Origin: Pseudomonadota bacterium
Lineage (GTDB): Bacteria; Pseudomonadota; Alphaproteobacteria; Azospirillales; Azospirillaceae
Direction of reading: 5' to 3'
Length of the DNA: 7,430 nucleotides
NCBI GenBank assembly: GCA_023416455.1
Contig: JAEZHQ010000489.1
Coordinates: 1 to 7,430, forward strand
The position numbers and the translations under genes are program-made. The first letter of the stretch is position 1; the number at the start of each line of letters is the position of its first letter. Below the pieces are notes generated by a model. That model saw only the letters and a program-made list of their open reading frames with translations, was not told the origin of the DNA and made no database searches. Below are positions 6,441-7,430 of the stretch, piece after piece.

Positions 6441-7430
6441 GCGGCCGGGATGGTCGGACTCGAGCAGCGCCTCGACATAGGCGCAGACCGGGGCGAGCAG
6501 GGCGGGCCAGTCGTTGTCCGTGCGCTCCAGGACGGCGGCGCGCGCGCGGTCGCGTTCGGCGGCGATGCCGGCGGCTCCCAACTCATGGAAGATGTGCCGC
6601 AGGTTGGCGCGGTTGCCCTCCATCCGCGCCGGATCGTAGGACCAGGTGAAGCGCGCGTTGCCGGCCCCGTCCCACCAGTCGTCATGGCCGAAGACCGCGA
6701 AGCCCGACACCAGATACTCGATCATGTTGATCGGCCCGGTCTCGGAGAAGGAGGTGTTGGCGACGATCAGGAAGTGCTGGCGCAGGAAGGCCATCAGGTC
6801 GGCGCGGGTCTTGTCCACATAGGCGGTGACGCTGAAATCGCTGTTCTCCCGGAGGTCCAGGGCGCGGAGCGTGGCGATCAGCTCCGCGGAGTTCTTGCGC
6901 GGGCCGGCGTGGTAGACCAGCATCCGCGGCTTGTCCGGCGGCGGCGCGGCGGCGAAGCCGCGCGAGAACACCGCCTTGTCGATGGGGTGCGGGTGCACCG
7001 ACAGGACGCGCGCCAGCGACGCCATGTGGTCGTAGCAGTCGGCGACCTGGGGATCGCGCGCGGCGATGCGGCGGATCGCCACGTCGTTGCTGAGCACGGC
7101 CAGCGCGTACTGGCCGCGCAGCCAGCCCTCCGTCCCGGCCACCGGATCGACGGGCCGGTCCAGCCCGTGGCGGCGGAACGCGGCGTGGCGCCACTTGTCC
7201 ACGTCGAAGTTGGAGTTCTCGATCAGGACCGAGCGCTTCCACCACGCCAGCGCCGGGTGCGGCAGGAAGGAGACCAGGACGTCGCGCCCCTCCGGGGCCA
7301 GCGGCGCCGCCCAGGGGGAGAAGACGACGCGCCGGCCGAAGCGGCGGGCCAGCGCGTGGAACACGAAATGGCTGATCTGCGCGTGCCAGTGGAGCGCCGC
7401 CGGATAGGCGTCGGGCGCCATGGGGAAGGA
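6432..7430 (-). CDS. GT4-like glycosyltransferase (5' end possibly outside the window)
   Basis: The leftward frame ends at TGA (6432-6434) and is open to the window edge. An ATG at 7419-7421 gives 329 residues, but the frame continues upstream without a stop and no Shine-Dalgarno precedes that ATG, so the true start may lie beyond 7430. Numbered from the ATG, the C-terminal half looks like a GT-B fold nucleotide-sugar domain: PRMLVYHAGPRKNSAELIAT (165-184, glycine loop plus Lys176), then ETGPINMIE (227-235), which is exactly the E-x7-E signature of retaining GT4-type enzymes, followed by YLVSGFAVFGHDDWW. The N-terminal half includes HPHPIDKAVFSRG (143-155), a common pre-domain strand in this fold. 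It probably adds a sugar to a surface polysaccharide or glycolipid at the cytoplasmic membrane face. Overall similarity to well-known subfamilies is low, so acceptor and donor are unknown. Confidence 0.75.
   Translation of the reverse strand, partial: SFPMAPDAYPAALHWHAQISHFVFHALARRFGRRVVFSPWAAPLAPEGRDVLVSFLPHPALAWWKRSVLIENSNFDVDKWRHAAFRRHGLDRPVDPVAGTEGWLRGQYALAVLSNDVAIRRIAARDPQVADCYDHMASLARVLSVHPHPIDKAVFSRGFAAAPPPDKPRMLVYHAGPRKNSAELIATLRALDLRENSDFSVTAYVDKTRADLMAFLRQHFLIVANTSFSETGPINMIEYLVSGFAVFGHDDWWDGAGNARFTWSYDPARMEGNRANLRHIFHELGAAGIAAERDRARAAVLERTDNDWPALLAPVCAYVEALLESDHPGRAA

Overview
This is a GC-rich chromosomal window in the style of an alphaproteobacterium. The Rrf2 regulator and the general gene style resemble Azospirillum and its Rhodospirillales relatives, but that is an inference from memory, not a database match. 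It holds six substantial genes, one of them cut by the window start and one possibly cut by the window end, plus two gene remnants. I found no rRNA, tRNA, CRISPR array or recognisable defence system.

Left part (1-2030): two M20-superfamily hydrolase genes run rightward with a 4-base ATGA overlap, so they are very likely translated together. The first is the C-terminal two thirds of a carbamoylase/allantoate-amidohydrolase type enzyme. The second is an ArgE/DapE-like enzyme in which two of the usual metal-ligand positions look substituted. Together they suggest catabolism of an N-substituted amino acid or ureide.

Middle (about 2200-4400): base composition is lower in GC. By hand count, line 2401-2460 is 35/60 GC and line 4021-4080 is 32/60, against 48/60 for line 421-480. 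This part has a leftward RidA-family gene, followed in the same direction by the surviving first residues of a medium-chain dehydrogenase/quinone oxidoreductase gene. That remnant ends in three short direct repeats. A LysR-type regulator diverges from ridA, with a LysR-box-like dyad at its own start codon. Beyond it lies a doubly damaged IS630-family transposase remnant. The simplest reading is an acquired regulator/RidA/oxidoreductase cassette that has since lost its enzyme gene and carries IS debris.

Right part (4619-7430): an Rrf2-family regulator with four clustered cysteines is followed by two consecutive hairpins that share the same core and GGAG tetraloop. The first hairpin begins inside the last codons of the gene. 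Next come a short inverted repeat and a -10-like element upstream of a 12-helix-type MFS transporter. The transporter is convergent, 9 bases apart, with a leftward GT4-like glycosyltransferase that starts at or beyond the window edge.

I do not see a convincing new multi-gene system. The observations most worth following are the truncated oxidoreductase at the repeat cluster, the variant metal site of the second M20 protein, and the paired hairpins after the Rrf2 gene.
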